A stretch of DNA of 45,643 nt from Chloroflexota bacterium. Lineage in GTDB: Bacteria; Chloroflexota; Anaerolineae; Anaerolineales; E44-bin32. The stretch is taken from NCBI GenBank assembly GCA_022561385.1, contig JADFRG010000023.1, positions 1 to 45,643 on the forward strand, given 5' to 3'. A program made the position numbers and the translations under genes. Below, piece by piece: positions 26,363-34,670 of the stretch (positions are counted from its first letter, which is position 1; every line of letters begins with the position of its first letter). The notes beneath the pieces were generated by a model that saw nothing but the letters and a program-made list of their open reading frames with translations, did no database searches and was not told the DNA's origin.

Positions 26363-28216
26363 TCAGGCGCCGACGGTTAGTTTGGCGCGCTTGTCCTCGC
26401 GGCCGCGCAAATGGGTATCCAACTGACGTTTGCGAAGTCGCAGGCTCTTAGGCGTGACCTCGAGCAGCTCGTCGTCGTGAAGATACTCGATGTACTGATC
26501 CAGGCTCATCTCGCGCGCCGGAGCGAGCCGGTTATCGAGCTCCTTGAAGGAGGCCCGATGGTTCGTGACGTGCCGCTTCTTGCACACGTTGACGGCCAGG
26601 TCTCCCGGGCGCTGATACTCGCCGACCACCATGCCTTCGTACACCTCGACTCCGGGGCCCAGGAATAGCTCCCCGCGCTCCTCGGCGTTCCTCAGGCCAT
26701 AGGTGGTGGTTGTGCCGGCCTCCCAGGCCACCAGCGAGCCGGAGCCGCGCGAGAGTGGGCCGCCGGTTTTAGGCAGGTAACCGTGGAAGATACTGTGCAT
26801 GAACCCCGCGCCGCGCGTGGCGGTCAGGAAGTGGTAGCGGAAGCCAAGCAGGCCGCGGGTCGGGACAAGATACTTGAGGCGCACCGTGTCTCCGGCGTCG
26901 TCCTGCATGTCCAACATCTGACCCTGTCGGCGCCCCAGCATCTCGACCACCGTGCCCATCGTTTCCTGGCTGGTCTCGATATAAATCTCTTCGAACGGTT
27001 CCAGGACCACACCGTCTTCGTGATGAAGGATGACCTGTGGCCGTGAGACCTGGAATTCGTAACCTTCGCGGCGCATCGTCTCGATCAGGATCGCCAGGTG
27101 CAGCTCGCCGCGTCCGGAGACGTTGAAGCGATCGGCGGAGTCGGTCTCCTCGACCCGGAGCGAGACGTTGGTGCGCAGCTCGTTGAAAAGGCGTTCGCGC
27201 AGCTTACGGGAGGTGCTCCACTGCCCTTCGCGGCCGGTAAAGGGGGAAGAGTTGACCGAAAATTCCATGCGCACGGTGGGCTCTTCGATGTGAATGGAGG
27301 GTAGGGGAACGGGGTGCTCGGGGTCGGCCAGGGTCTCGCCGATCGCCACGTCGCTGAGGCCGGCGATGACCACGATGTCCCCGGCCCAGGCTTCACTGAC
27401 ATCGATCTTATCAAGGCCCTTGTGCATGGTCAGATAGCGGGCCGACTCGTCATGAACTTCGCCGTCGTGGCTGATGCGTGCCAGCGGCATGCCGTCGAGC
27501 AGGCGTCCGGCGTTGATCCGGCCGGAGGCGGTTGTGCCGCGGTAGTCGTCGTAACCAAGCGACGTCACCAGCATCTGGAACGGCACTTCGGCGTCGACGA
27601 GTGGGGCAGGAATGTGGCGCAGGATGGCTTCGAAGAGCGGCTGCAGGTCCGGCCCGAGCTCCGCTTTGAGCCCGGCCTGGCCGGTCACTGCGTTGGTGTA
27701 GACCACGGCGAAGTCCGCCTGTTCGTCGGTGGCTTCGAGCTGGATGAAGAGATCGAAGGTCTGGTTGAGTGCCTGGGCGGGATCGGAGCCCTTGCGGTCG
27801 ACCTTATTGATCACCACTACTGCCTGGTGACCCAGCTCCAGCGCCTTCTTGAGCACGAAGCGCGTCTGCGGCATCGGCCCTTCGGCGGCGTCGATCAGCA
27901 GCAGCACGCCGTCGACCATGTTGAGCACCCGCTCGACCTCGCCGCCGAAATCGGCGTGGCCGGGGGTGTCGACGATGTTGATCTTGACCGTCTCGCCGGT
28001 CTGCGGATCGGGGATCGAGATGGCGGTGTTTTTGGCCAGGATCGTGATGCCGCGCTCGCGTTCGAGCTCGTTCGAATCCATGACCCGCTCGGCGACCACC
28101 TGGTTCTCGCGGAACACCCGCGCCTGCTTGAGCATCCCGTCCACCAGCGTCGTTTTGCCATGGTCGACGTGCGCGATGATGGCGATATTGCGTAATTCGG
28201 TTCGTTCGATCTTCAT
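26363..28216 (-). CDS. typA: TypA/BipA ribosome-associated GTPase
   Basis: A 617-residue translational GTPase of normal length for TypA/BipA, which binds the 70S ribosome and helps large-subunit assembly and stress adaptation. The G motifs are [12 protein letters not shown] (P-loop), [15 protein letters not shown] (G3) and NKVDR (G4). The EF-G-like domains III and V and the TypA-specific C-terminal domain follow ([19 protein letters not shown] and on). It is the only clear housekeeping gene in the accessory zone. A 67-codon copy of its 3' end lies at 23103. Confidence 0.97.
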   Translation of the reverse strand: MKIERTELRNIAIIAHVDHGKTTLVDGMLKQARVFRENQVVAERVMDSNELERERGITILAKNTAISIPDPQTGETVKINIVDTPGHADFGGEVERVLNMVDGVLLLIDAAEGPMPQTRFVLKKALELGHQAVVVINKVDRKGSDPAQALNQTFDLFIQLEATDEQADFAVVYTNAVTGQAGLKAELGPDLQPLFEAILRHIPAPLVDAEVPFQMLVTSLGYDDYRGTTASGRINAGRLLDGMPLARISHDGEVHDESARYLTMHKGLDKIDVSEAWAGDIVVIAGLSDVAIGETLADPEHPVPLPSIHIEEPTVRMEFSVNSSPFTGREGQWSTSRKLRERLFNELRTNVSLRVEETDSADRFNVSGRGELHLAILIETMRREGYEFQVSRPQVILHHEDGVVLEPFEEIYIETSQETMGTVVEMLGRRQGQMLDMQDDAGDTVRLKYLVPTRGLLGFRYHFLTATRGAGFMHSIFHGYLPKTGGPLSRGSGSLVAWEAGTTTTYGLRNAEERGELFLGPGVEVYEGMVVGEYQRPGDLAVNVCKKRHVTNHRASFKELDNRLAPAREMSLDQYIEYLHDDELLEVTPKSLRLRKRQLDTHLRGREDKRAKLTVGA

Positions 28217-28550
28217 CTAACTATGCTTGCTTCCAATCCATAATAGTCGACAAAATAACGACCCCGCTGGTGTGCGAGGCCATGGGCGCAATCCTATCAG
28301 AACGGAGCGGCATTGGGAAGATAGTTCCGTGGGTATTCCTCCTGTCCGGCTGGCTGTTCTCCCTTCTAAGCGCTCCGCTTCAAGTCACGAGAGCGCCTCC
28401 GCTGCGGCGGTTCGGCGCTCAGACTAGACTCATTTGCCTTCGAGCGCCCTAGCTGCTCGGCGGTAGACCGGCCTAAAGTCCTTCTCGCGCCGTTCATTTT
28501 ACAAATCCTTCCTCAGATTACCATCAAGCTAACGCGGTCGCTAACATGGC
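28217..28550. other. Intergenic region upstream of typA
   Basis: About 330 bases between typA and the NYN gene, both on the minus strand. No coding frame is supported and no repeat is seen. It should carry the typA promoter near 28220-28280. Confidence 0.4.
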
Positions 28551-29150
28551 CTAGGTATAGTCGGTCAGGTCGCAGACCTTGTCGTACTTGTTCTTGTAAA
28601 GCCAGTGGCACCATACATTAGCGCCAGGTACACTCAGACGGCCTCGCAGCTGTGCGCTCCGCCAAGCCGCGACTTCGACTTTCTTGCCCAGATCAGTCCG
28701 TCTCCAAACATATTCCAATGCCGGTTTGAGGTCGGTATCGACTGACACCAGTATTCCCACGTCATACCTATCATCAATAGCGAACGTCACAAAATCCAAG
28801 GCCATCAAGACATCTATGCCTTTTTCTTCAGGCTTCTCAGTGGGCCATTTCAAGGGATACCTTAGTGGACGCGCGATGACCGTAACGCCACTTGTCTCCC
28901 ATGCCTTGCATTGTTTCATATGTGCTGAGTGAGTCTTTGGTTCTTTGTTGGCATGGGGCCGCCCGCGGTAGACGCGTACTTCTTCAAGCTGTCGGCTGAC
29001 CCCTTGAGATCCACTTGCAGTTAATTCTTGAGCCAGCTTCATAGGATCAAACTGACCATGAACCCAATCATCCTGCTTGGCGAAAAATGCACGCCGAGCG
29101 CCACTGTAGGTGTTCTGAGCGTCGATGAAAACCACTACCCTTGATGGCAT
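28551..29150 (-). CDS. NYN-domain (PIN-like) nuclease protein
   Basis: A 199-residue protein of the NYN/LabA-like PIN superfamily. The three acidic motif regions are FIDAQNTY (D10, N13), EEKGIDVLMALD in the middle and VSVDTDLKPALEY. These fit a metal-dependent RNase fold. A GGAGAG site precedes the ATG. There is no partner domain. NYN proteins occur both in RNA metabolism and in defence islands; nothing here separates the two. Confidence 0.82.
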   Translation of the reverse strand: MPSRVVVFIDAQNTYSGARRAFFAKQDDWVHGQFDPMKLAQELTASGSQGVSRQLEEVRVYRGRPHANKEPKTHSAHMKQCKAWETSGVTVIARPLRYPLKWPTEKPEEKGIDVLMALDFVTFAIDDRYDVGILVSVDTDLKPALEYVWRRTDLGKKVEVAAWRSAQLRGRLSVPGANVWCHWLYKNKYDKVCDLTDYT

Positions 29151-29178
29151 TGCTCTCCGGATAGCGACTTAAACTAAA

Positions 29179-29221
29179 CCCCGCCACTTATCCCATTCAG
29201 AGAACGGGGTAAAGGGCGGGG
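29179..29221. terminator. GC-rich inverted repeat
   Basis: CCCCGCC and GGCGGGG enclose about 29 bases that themselves contain a CCC/GGG pairing. It lies upstream of the NYN gene and far from any plus-strand 3' end, so a terminator role is only a guess. Confidence 0.3.
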
Positions 29222-29480
29222 AGGATTCTACGAAAATATTAGCACTCAAACATTTATGCCAACAGGGTACTGTAGTACCGGAGTACTAGGCTAGCTAACT
29301 ACAAGCCTCAGTCGCTCCCGGAACCCTGACCCGCGACTTTCAACAAATGCTGTCTACTCGGTGAAACCGTGGCAAGATGGCTGGCGCTCGCGCCGTTAAA
29401 CCCTCAACCCGTTTTCGACCTCAACCTTGTCAAACCCCCACACTCGGATTGCGCAGTCACCGAATCCCACGTAAGCTCTG

Positions 29481-29550
29481 ACCGTTCATCACAGAATCGG
29501 ACCGTTCGACGGCTCCCAAGGACCATTCATGAGAATATCGGACCGTCCGT
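29481..29550 (+). promoter_or_regulatory. Phased array of LytTR-type boxes before the LytTR gene
   Basis: ACCGTTCAT (29481), ACCGTTCGA (29501), ACCATTCAT (29522) and ACCGTCCGT (29542), at steps of 20, 21 and 20 bp. The first box fits the known LytTR target consensus at every position. The array ends 86 bases before the start codon of the LytTR protein, so positive or negative autoregulation is likely. Confidence 0.75.
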
Positions 29551-29636
29551 GGGCGCTCCACAATGGGCAGCCCGCTTGCGCGTGAGAACGCGTGGCGCAA
29601 GTGCTCTCAGCAAAATCCCCACAAGGGAGGAGTCAA

Positions 29637-29981
29637 ATGAAACTCGATAAATTCGTCGTGAAGCCCGAGCCGGGAAAGGGGGTGTTTCTTGATCTGAGGG
29701 AGATCTACTACATCGAGGCCGAGGGTGACGATTGCTTGTTCCGCACGGCTCGAAAGCGCCGCTACCGGCACATCGAGACGCTTCAAGAGGTCGAGGCGCG
29801 CTTGCCTTCGCCTCCCTTCTTCCGTATCCACCGGTCGTACATCGTCAATTTGAACCGTGCCCGCGAGCTGCGCGCGCGTGGGGAGCGGGACAGCGAGATC
29901 AAGCTCGACCCTCCGGTGAACAAAGTCCTGCCGGTCAGTCGGACGGCCTATACTGAATTGCGCAAGCTGCTTGGGATCTGA
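29637..29981 (+). CDS. LytTR-domain-only DNA-binding regulator
   Basis: A 114-residue protein that is almost exactly one LytTR DNA-binding domain. Marks are IYYIEAEGDDCLFRT, RHIETLQEVEARLP and the hallmark FFRIHRSYIVNL followed by NKVLPVSR. There is no receiver domain and no membrane segment, so it is not a classic two-component regulator; its signal is unknown. The ATG at 29637 has a strong GGGAGGAG site; an upstream GTG at 29592 is less likely. Four phased boxes that match LytTR targets lie just upstream. A truncated relative lies at 32662. Confidence 0.88.
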   Translation: MKLDKFVVKPEPGKGVFLDLREIYYIEAEGDDCLFRTARKRRYRHIETLQEVEARLPSPPFFRIHRSYIVNLNRARELRARGERDSEIKLDPPVNKVLPVSRTAYTELRKLLGI

Positions 29982-30149
29982 CCAGGTGCTGGAAGGTCTG
30001 ACGCTTGCCGACCGGTCTGACACAGGGCTCGAGCGGCGCTCTTCGGCGCTCTTGAGACCTTAGGTCATCGTCGCGCCCGCTTGTGAACGACAGATCTCGA
30101 AGCCTCATTGGAGCCTTTCTGTGCCGACGCTATTAATCGAGAGATGCTC

Positions 30150-30629
30150 CTAGAGGACGGACTCACCGGAATTAAGCAATCGAGGGACCATCGCCCAGCT
30201 AAGCGACCACTCCCTCTCCGTGCGCCGCAGGCAGACGATTCCTGCATTCTCGAAATTCACCGCCGATCGCTCCGGATCCCCGGCGAGCAGTTTGCCCGCC
30301 AACCGACTGAGGAAAGGCAAGTGCCCTACCAGCATCAGCGACTCCCGCTGGGATCGCAGCTCTTCGGCTAGTGGAGTTGGATCGTCCAGTGGATTGATCC
30401 CTTGTGTGGCCTGGACGCCGTGTTCTGGAGCGAGCCCCTCGGCCATGATGGAGGCGGTCTGCGCGGCTCGGAGCTTGCCGCTGTGGCGGATCTGGGAAAT
30501 CTGGACTCCCGCATTGGCCGCCCAATCCGACATCTGCCGCGCGGCGGAAACGCCGGCATGGGTCAGGGATCGCTCAGGGTCCTGCTCCTTGGGTTTGGAT
30601 TCAGCGTGTTGCACTAAGAAGAGCTCCAT
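30150..30629 (-). CDS. sixA: SixA-like histidine phosphatase
   Basis: A 159-residue small histidine phosphatase. The N-terminal phosphate motif is LVQHAES, where the usual RH is QH, a substitution that is common in SixA-like proteins; the catalytic histidine is retained. LTHAGVSAARQM, SGKLRAAQTA (the second arginine) and VGHLPFLSRL (the second histidine) are present. SixA removes phosphate from histidine on phosphotransfer proteins. ATG at 30629 gives the typical start MELFLVQHAES and has AGAGGA close before it; ATG at 30644 is in frame. No histidine kinase is nearby. Confidence 0.85.
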   Translation of the reverse strand: MELFLVQHAESKPKEQDPERSLTHAGVSAARQMSDWAANAGVQISQIRHSGKLRAAQTASIMAEGLAPEHGVQATQGINPLDDPTPLAEELRSQRESLMLVGHLPFLSRLAGKLLAGDPERSAVNFENAGIVCLRRTEREWSLSWAMVPRLLNSGESVL

Positions 30630-30803
30630 GCATCCTCTCTCCATGTTCCCCGAGTGGCAAGATCCAACAAGCGCCCATGAAGATCATACCTTCTGTACAC
30701 TCATGTGGTGTATTGAAGGAATTAGCCTGGCAGGAAGGGAATTGAGCGCCCGTCCTTACAAGATTGGCGAGCGGCTCAAGCAGAATCATTTCGCAAGTCA
30801 AAA

Positions 30804-31910
30804 TCACCGTCTAGCATCCACGAACTGATCCAGGTTGCGGTTCGATACGAAGGGGATGAAACCCAGCCCCCGCGCGGTCTGGTATACCCATTCGATGTTC
30901 TCCGGTTCGAGTGCGTAGTCGATCGTGAATATCGTGAGGCCCTTGCCCTGGGCGAACAGCAGATCCTCGAGGTAGCCCTCGCTGCTCACGTGCAGCGTGC
31001 TCTCGGGGAATTTATCGAACTGGCGGCGACATTTTGGAGAGAGTGAATCGCGGTAGGCGTCGGTATCGATGTCTGCCTCGGTGCGCGGCAACGGACAATC
31101 GCCCGGGGGATCGTTGTCCGCACCGCCATCGAACCAGATCTGCTCCTGCGCGATCGCATCGACGACCGCGACATACTCGTCAAAGGCGGCCAATTCGGCC
31201 GCGTTCTGACCGATGACGATGAAGTTTTCGTTGCGCTCTCGACCATAGTCTCCAAGCGCCTCGACCCACCCGATCATCTCCTGCACAGGATCCACGCCGT
31301 CGCGCTCGGCAATCTCGATCACGCTATCGTCGGAATAGGCTTCCACCCAGTCCAGGTAGATCCCATCGAATCCGGCACTGAGGATGCCCTCCATCAGTCC
31401 GCCGGAACCGAGCCAGATATCAACCCACCCGTCATGCCAGTAGGCGACCGGGAAATTGCCCTTCCAGCCGTCGGGGTCGCTGCCGGCGATCCACTCAGGA
31501 TTTCCGATACCCCAGCCCGGCTGCCAGTACGTGCGGTAGTCTTCCGCCTCGCCGATATCGATATAGGCGATCACCAACTTCGGGTGATCGGCGCCCTGCC
31601 AGGCGGCGACGACCTCGGAGATAGGGTAGTCGGCGTTGTCCGCCTCTGAAGGGATGTAATCGATCACGGCCATGTCATAGGTCGACTCGGCAATAAGATC
31701 AACAACTTCGTCACCGAGATCGACGTCGATCAGATATAGCCAGTGGCTGACATCAGACAGGTCGGTGGCCTGTCTCGCGGGTCGAGGCTCCGGGCGCGGC
31801 GGCTGGGCTGCGGGTACGGTCTCCGAATCGGGCTGAACTACCCTCTCGGTACGTCCACAGCCTTGAAGAACGATGGCCAGGGCCAGGAAGATAACGCTCC
31901 ATCGTTTCAT
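30804..31910 (-). CDS. GH114/TM1410-like lipoprotein
   Basis: A 368-residue exported lipoprotein with signal peptide and lipobox LQGC (MKRWSVIFLALAIVLQGCG). The rest is a TIM-barrel of the glycoside hydrolase 114/TM1410 group. Signatures are WLYLIDVDLGDEVVDLIAES, VIAYIDIGEAEDYR, GFDGIYLDWVEAY and the late segment TIFTIDYALEPENIEW. Some relatives are endo-alpha-1,4-polygalactosaminidases that cut exopolysaccharide. I choose the ATG at 31910 because it begins the signal peptide; the longer frame to 32030 runs into the toxin relic upstream. Confidence 0.85.
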   Translation of the reverse strand: MKRWSVIFLALAIVLQGCGRTERVVQPDSETVPAAQPPRPEPRPARQATDLSDVSHWLYLIDVDLGDEVVDLIAESTYDMAVIDYIPSEADNADYPISEVVAAWQGADHPKLVIAYIDIGEAEDYRTYWQPGWGIGNPEWIAGSDPDGWKGNFPVAYWHDGWVDIWLGSGGLMEGILSAGFDGIYLDWVEAYSDDSVIEIAERDGVDPVQEMIGWVEALGDYGRERNENFIVIGQNAAELAAFDEYVAVVDAIAQEQIWFDGGADNDPPGDCPLPRTEADIDTDAYRDSLSPKCRRQFDKFPESTLHVSSEGYLEDLLFAQGKGLTIFTIDYALEPENIEWVYQTARGLGFIPFVSNRNLDQFVDARR

Positions 31911-31944
31911 TTGAGATTGTCTTCGAGGCGAACCTGACAGTAGC

Positions 31945-32376
31945 TTAGGCGATGAATGGGTTCTTGACCACGACCCGATCATAGACCTGGCCGTGATTGA
32001 AACCCTCCGACCACACCACATCGCACTCAAGCTGGTTGGCGCTCTATAAGATCATCGCGTCCCAGAAGGAAAGCCGGTGGCGCTGTTGAAGGTGGATGGC
32101 GCCGAGCACATCCTCGGGATTGGGGACATGCACCCTCCAGTGGCTCAAGTTCTTGAGGATCTTCGACGCGGCCTCAAGGTCCAGCGGGCTTGGAACTACC
32201 TGCGTCAGGGTCACATACAGCTCTTGAAGGACCTGGACGCTGAGGTGACCCTGCCTGCTGACCCAGAGTTCGCTGACAAGAAGGTCTGACCGCTCATGCT
32301 TCTCTCCTGCTCTCGCGTCATGGGCATAAACCAGCACATTTGTATCAATGAACTGCAGCGGCGACTCAGCGCTCAT
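31945..32376 (-). pseudogene. VapC-like toxin interrupted by an amber codon
   Basis: The frame starts MSAESPLQFIDTNVLVYAHD (PIN motif) and runs to RLSFWDAMIL, where a TAG stands at 32044-32046. The same frame then continues for 32 codons with typical VapC C-terminal sequence (SEGFNHGQVYDRVVVKNPF) to TAA at 31945. The whole would be about 143 codons, a normal VapC length. The break is a single in-frame stop, not a frameshift, so it may be a recent inactivation. The overlapping antitoxin gene upstream looks intact. Confidence 0.8.
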
Positions 32377-32608
32377 GCAGCTTTTCTCGGTTCCAGCGGA
32401 TGACGCCGCCCGTGCCTAGCTCAGAAATACTCTTCAGGGTGGCTAGGTGGTCTTCCATCGCCTGGCGATAGCCCTCCTCCCTCAACGCGAAGTCCTCAAG
32501 CAGCCGGGTGAGAAGCCCGGATACCGAGACGCCTCTTCTTGCGGCAATGACCTTGATCCGCTTCAGAATCTTGGTAGGGATGGACAGGGCAATGTTTTGT
32601 GTGTCCAA
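32366..32608 (-). CDS. Ribbon-helix-helix VapB-like antitoxin
   Basis: An 80-residue antitoxin. NIALSIPTKILKRIKVIAAR is a ribbon-helix-helix strand-helix pattern, followed by VSVSGLLTRLLEDF. The start is TTG at 32608, backed by GCGGAGG five bases upstream; the frame upstream is open but antisense to the LytTR fragment. It overlaps the toxin start by about 11 bases. Confidence 0.75.
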   Translation of the reverse strand: MDTQNIALSIPTKILKRIKVIAARRGVSVSGLLTRLLEDFALREEGYRQAMEDHLATLKSISELGTGGVIRWNREKLHER

Positions 32609-32661
32609 AGGTACCTCCGCGTGTTCGACTCCGGCCGTATGGCACACTTCGTCCCTCGCCG

Positions 32662-32895
32662 CGCCAGCGCTTCTTCCGGATCCACCGTTCGTACATTGTG
32701 AATCTGGATCGGGTCTACGAGCTGCGCACGCGGTCGGAGGGCAAGTGGGAACTGGAGCTGGATCCGCCGGTGAACAAGGTGCTGCGAGTGAGCCGCAGGC
32801 GGATGGACGATTTGAGGGAGCTGCTGAGGATCCAAGCGTTCCACCGTTCATGGCGAAACCCCACCTCTCGTCGTCGAAAAGCGACCATTCATTAG
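32662..32895 (+). pseudogene. Truncated LytTR-domain gene
   Basis: The second half of a LytTR domain closely like the intact one at 29637: FFRIHRSYIVNLDRVYELR, then DPPVNKVLRVSR and DDLRELLRI. The first half is missing. The homology begins next to the divergent vapB start, as if the vapBC pair had landed in the gene. The natural stop is also lost; the frame runs on into the box array. It cannot encode a full DNA-binding domain. Confidence 0.75.
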
Positions 32896-32912
32896 AAAAA
32901 CCCGCCGCTCAT
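32843..32912 (+). promoter_or_regulatory. Third phased array of LytTR-type boxes
   Basis: ACCGTTCAT (32843), ACCTCTCGT (32863), ACCATTCAT (32884) and GCCGCTCAT (32904), at steps of 20, 21 and 20 bp, the same rhythm as the array at 29481. Two boxes are degenerate. No intact gene starts within 150 bases downstream, so its target appears lost. Confidence 0.6.
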
Positions 32913-33225
32913 GGTCGGTTCTTGCACTGGGCTTACGCCTTTATGAGTGGTCCGGTGGCCCTGGCCGCATTGAGCCTGGGGGGTCAGGAAAGAATCAGCG
33001 ACGTGTGAGCTGAACCGCCCCTTGCCCGCAAGCATATGACTTAGGATTACGGACCTAAGAACCCGCTCCCGCCCCCTTGCTTGTAGGACCAAGCCCGCAA
33101 GATCACGTGCTCAAGGCAGGGCCACAGTATGAGTGCGCAACTCCGCCGGATCGGCGGCCGGGGCTATTCAGTCTCCCAGCATCGAAGGAATGAACCCGGA
33201 GTGGAAAACCTATTCATATCATCGT

Positions 33226-33370
33226 GATCTGCGGTTTCAAGACGTCTTCATGGGATGCTCTGCATGGAGACAATATCGGCTACAAACAGTTTCTGGAGCA
33301 CTCCGCGAGTGGAGCCGAACCCGGATTCCGCTGGCAACAGTCTCTGCCATCTCAGGGCTAAACAATCACA
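33226..33370 (+). repeat. Dispersed repeat, copy 1 (shortened)
   Basis: Shares GGTTTCAAGA, CATGGAGACAATATCGGC and GCGAGTGGAGCCG with the copies at 37771 and 43922, in the same orientation. It lacks the inner hairpin CCCGC-AAATAA-CGCGGG found in the other two. No protein is supported; open frames in it share peptides with those in the other copies only because the DNA is shared. Confidence 0.75.
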
Positions 33371-33423
33371 CAACACCGTAAAAACTTCGTCGAACTATGG
33401 TTCTACGCAATTTTATTTCATCA

Positions 33424-33480
33424 TTCGTGAAACACGATGAGGCAGGTATCATTCTGATATTCCCCACCCAATAATAGTTA
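33424..33480 (+). promoter_or_regulatory. Promoter-bearing module, copy A
   Basis: TTCGTG, a 17-base spacer, TATCAT, then a segment ending CCACCCAATAATAGTTA. The end is shared with modules at 35953 and 36653. It lies 51 bases before a small lipoprotein gene. The -35 is poor, so this copy may be weak. Confidence 0.5.
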
Positions 33481-33531
33481 CGCCACCAAGACGACAGTCC
33501 TCAACCGAAGAGCGTGCGATGGAGGTGCAAT

Positions 33532-33833
33532 ATGAACCATTGGCAACGAGTCCGAATAATTAGCTCTTGGTCATTTGTATACGTTCTGCTCTTCGCGTGC
33601 TCCTCGCTCGGCCAAGAGCCAGAAGAGGAAGCGGTATCAGAAGTCGAACCCCAGGCGAGTTCCAGGTAGAACTCCGACCACAGGTGGACGAGGATGGGGA
33701 GGTCGCCGTATATCAGGTGGTCACGACAGGCGTGCCTTTGCTGGGGTTCGAATTCACCGAAGACGACGATGGCAACCCCACCATCGTTCACGGTCGTGGC
33801 GTGGCCGAGTACACGTTTGAGAAAGTGCAGTAA
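33532..33833 (+). pseudogene. Small lipoprotein gene with a frameshift
   Basis: ATG at 33532 follows a GGAGG site and opens a signal peptide with lipobox-like LLFACSS, then an acidic stretch. The frame closes at 33669. A second frame continues as GEFQVELRPQVDEDGEVAVY to a stop at 33833 just before the ABC ATPase gene. A one-base slip near AACCCCAGG would join them into one lipoprotein of about 100 residues. A CCCC run at the break makes a sequencing error possible. The family is unknown. Confidence 0.6.
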
Positions 33834-33898
33834 TGGTGAGTTTGTTTCTCATCGCGCACTGCGTACCACGAATTGCGCCTTGTTAGGAGCGTTTGCAG

Positions 33899-34669
33899 AT
33901 GATCGAAATCAAAGATCTGAAAAAGCACTATGGTGAAGACGGAGAAATCAAGGCGGTGGATGGCGTCAGCTTTGATTGTCCCGACGGGCAAATCACCGGC
34001 TTGCTTGGCCCGAACGGTGCAGGTAAGACGACAACGCTGCGCATGATCGCAGCACTAATTAAACCAATGGGCGGCACGGTGATCGTAGACGGACATGATG
34101 TGACCACCGACGCACAAATGGTCCGCAGCCTGCTGGGCGTTCAGTCGGATATGCTCGGCGTGTATCCAAGACTGACGCCACGCGAACAGTTTCGATACTA
34201 CGGTCGCTTTTATGGGTTGAAGGGCGAAGCGCTGGAGAGCCGCGTCCAGGCCGTGATCGAAGAGTTGAAGATGGAAGAGATCGCCGATCGACGCGCCGAA
34301 GGATTCAGTCGTGGTCAACGCCAGAAGATCGTCCTCGGCCGCGCGTTGGTGCATGATCCGCACAACATCATCATGGATGAGCCGACCACTGGCCTCGACG
34401 TGATGGCGGTGCGGGATACGCGTCAAACGATTCGCGATTTTAGAGATCAGGATCGCTGTGTATTGTTCAGCACGCACTATATGGACGAAGCAGAAAGGTT
34501 GTGCGACAACATTGCAATCATCGTCAAAGGCAAGATCGTAGCCTTCGGCACGCCGAGCGATTTGATAGCCAGGGCTCAAACAGTCAATCTGGAAGATGCC
34601 TTTGTGGCCCTGGCCGGACGTGAGGGTTTGCTGCGTAGTGAATACAGCCAGCGGGGACGGGAGGATTAA
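33899..34669 (+). CDS. NatA-like ABC transporter ATPase
   Basis: A 256-residue ABC ATPase. Walker A is GPNGAGKTT, the signature is FSRGQRQKIVLGRAL, Walker B IIMDEPTTGLD and the H-loop FSTHYMDEAE. The closest match by pattern is NatA, the ATPase of the NatAB sodium exporter family. The start ATG at 33899 has TAGGAG about 10 bases upstream; TTG at 33893 is in frame. The permease begins one base after its stop, so they form an operon. Confidence 0.9.
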   Translation: MIEIKDLKKHYGEDGEIKAVDGVSFDCPDGQITGLLGPNGAGKTTTLRMIAALIKPMGGTVIVDGHDVTTDAQMVRSLLGVQSDMLGVYPRLTPREQFRYYGRFYGLKGEALESRVQAVIEELKMEEIADRRAEGFSRGQRQKIVLGRALVHDPHNIIMDEPTTGLDVMAVRDTRQTIRDFRDQDRCVLFSTHYMDEAERLCDNIAIIVKGKIVAFGTPSDLIARAQTVNLEDAFVALAGREGLLRSEYSQRGRED

Positions 34670-34670
34670 G

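Noticed and set aside
27314-28195. Long plus-strand frame of 293 codons opposite typA
   Set aside because: It is the antisense shadow of the GC-rich typA gene, rich in V, D, H and Q without any domain.
33133-33381. Open frames at 33133, 37876 and 43759 that share the peptide ALCEWSRT
   Set aside because: They lie inside the three copies of the dispersed repeat. The shared peptide follows from shared DNA, there are no ribosome sites, and minus-strand frames over the same repeats look just as similar to each other.
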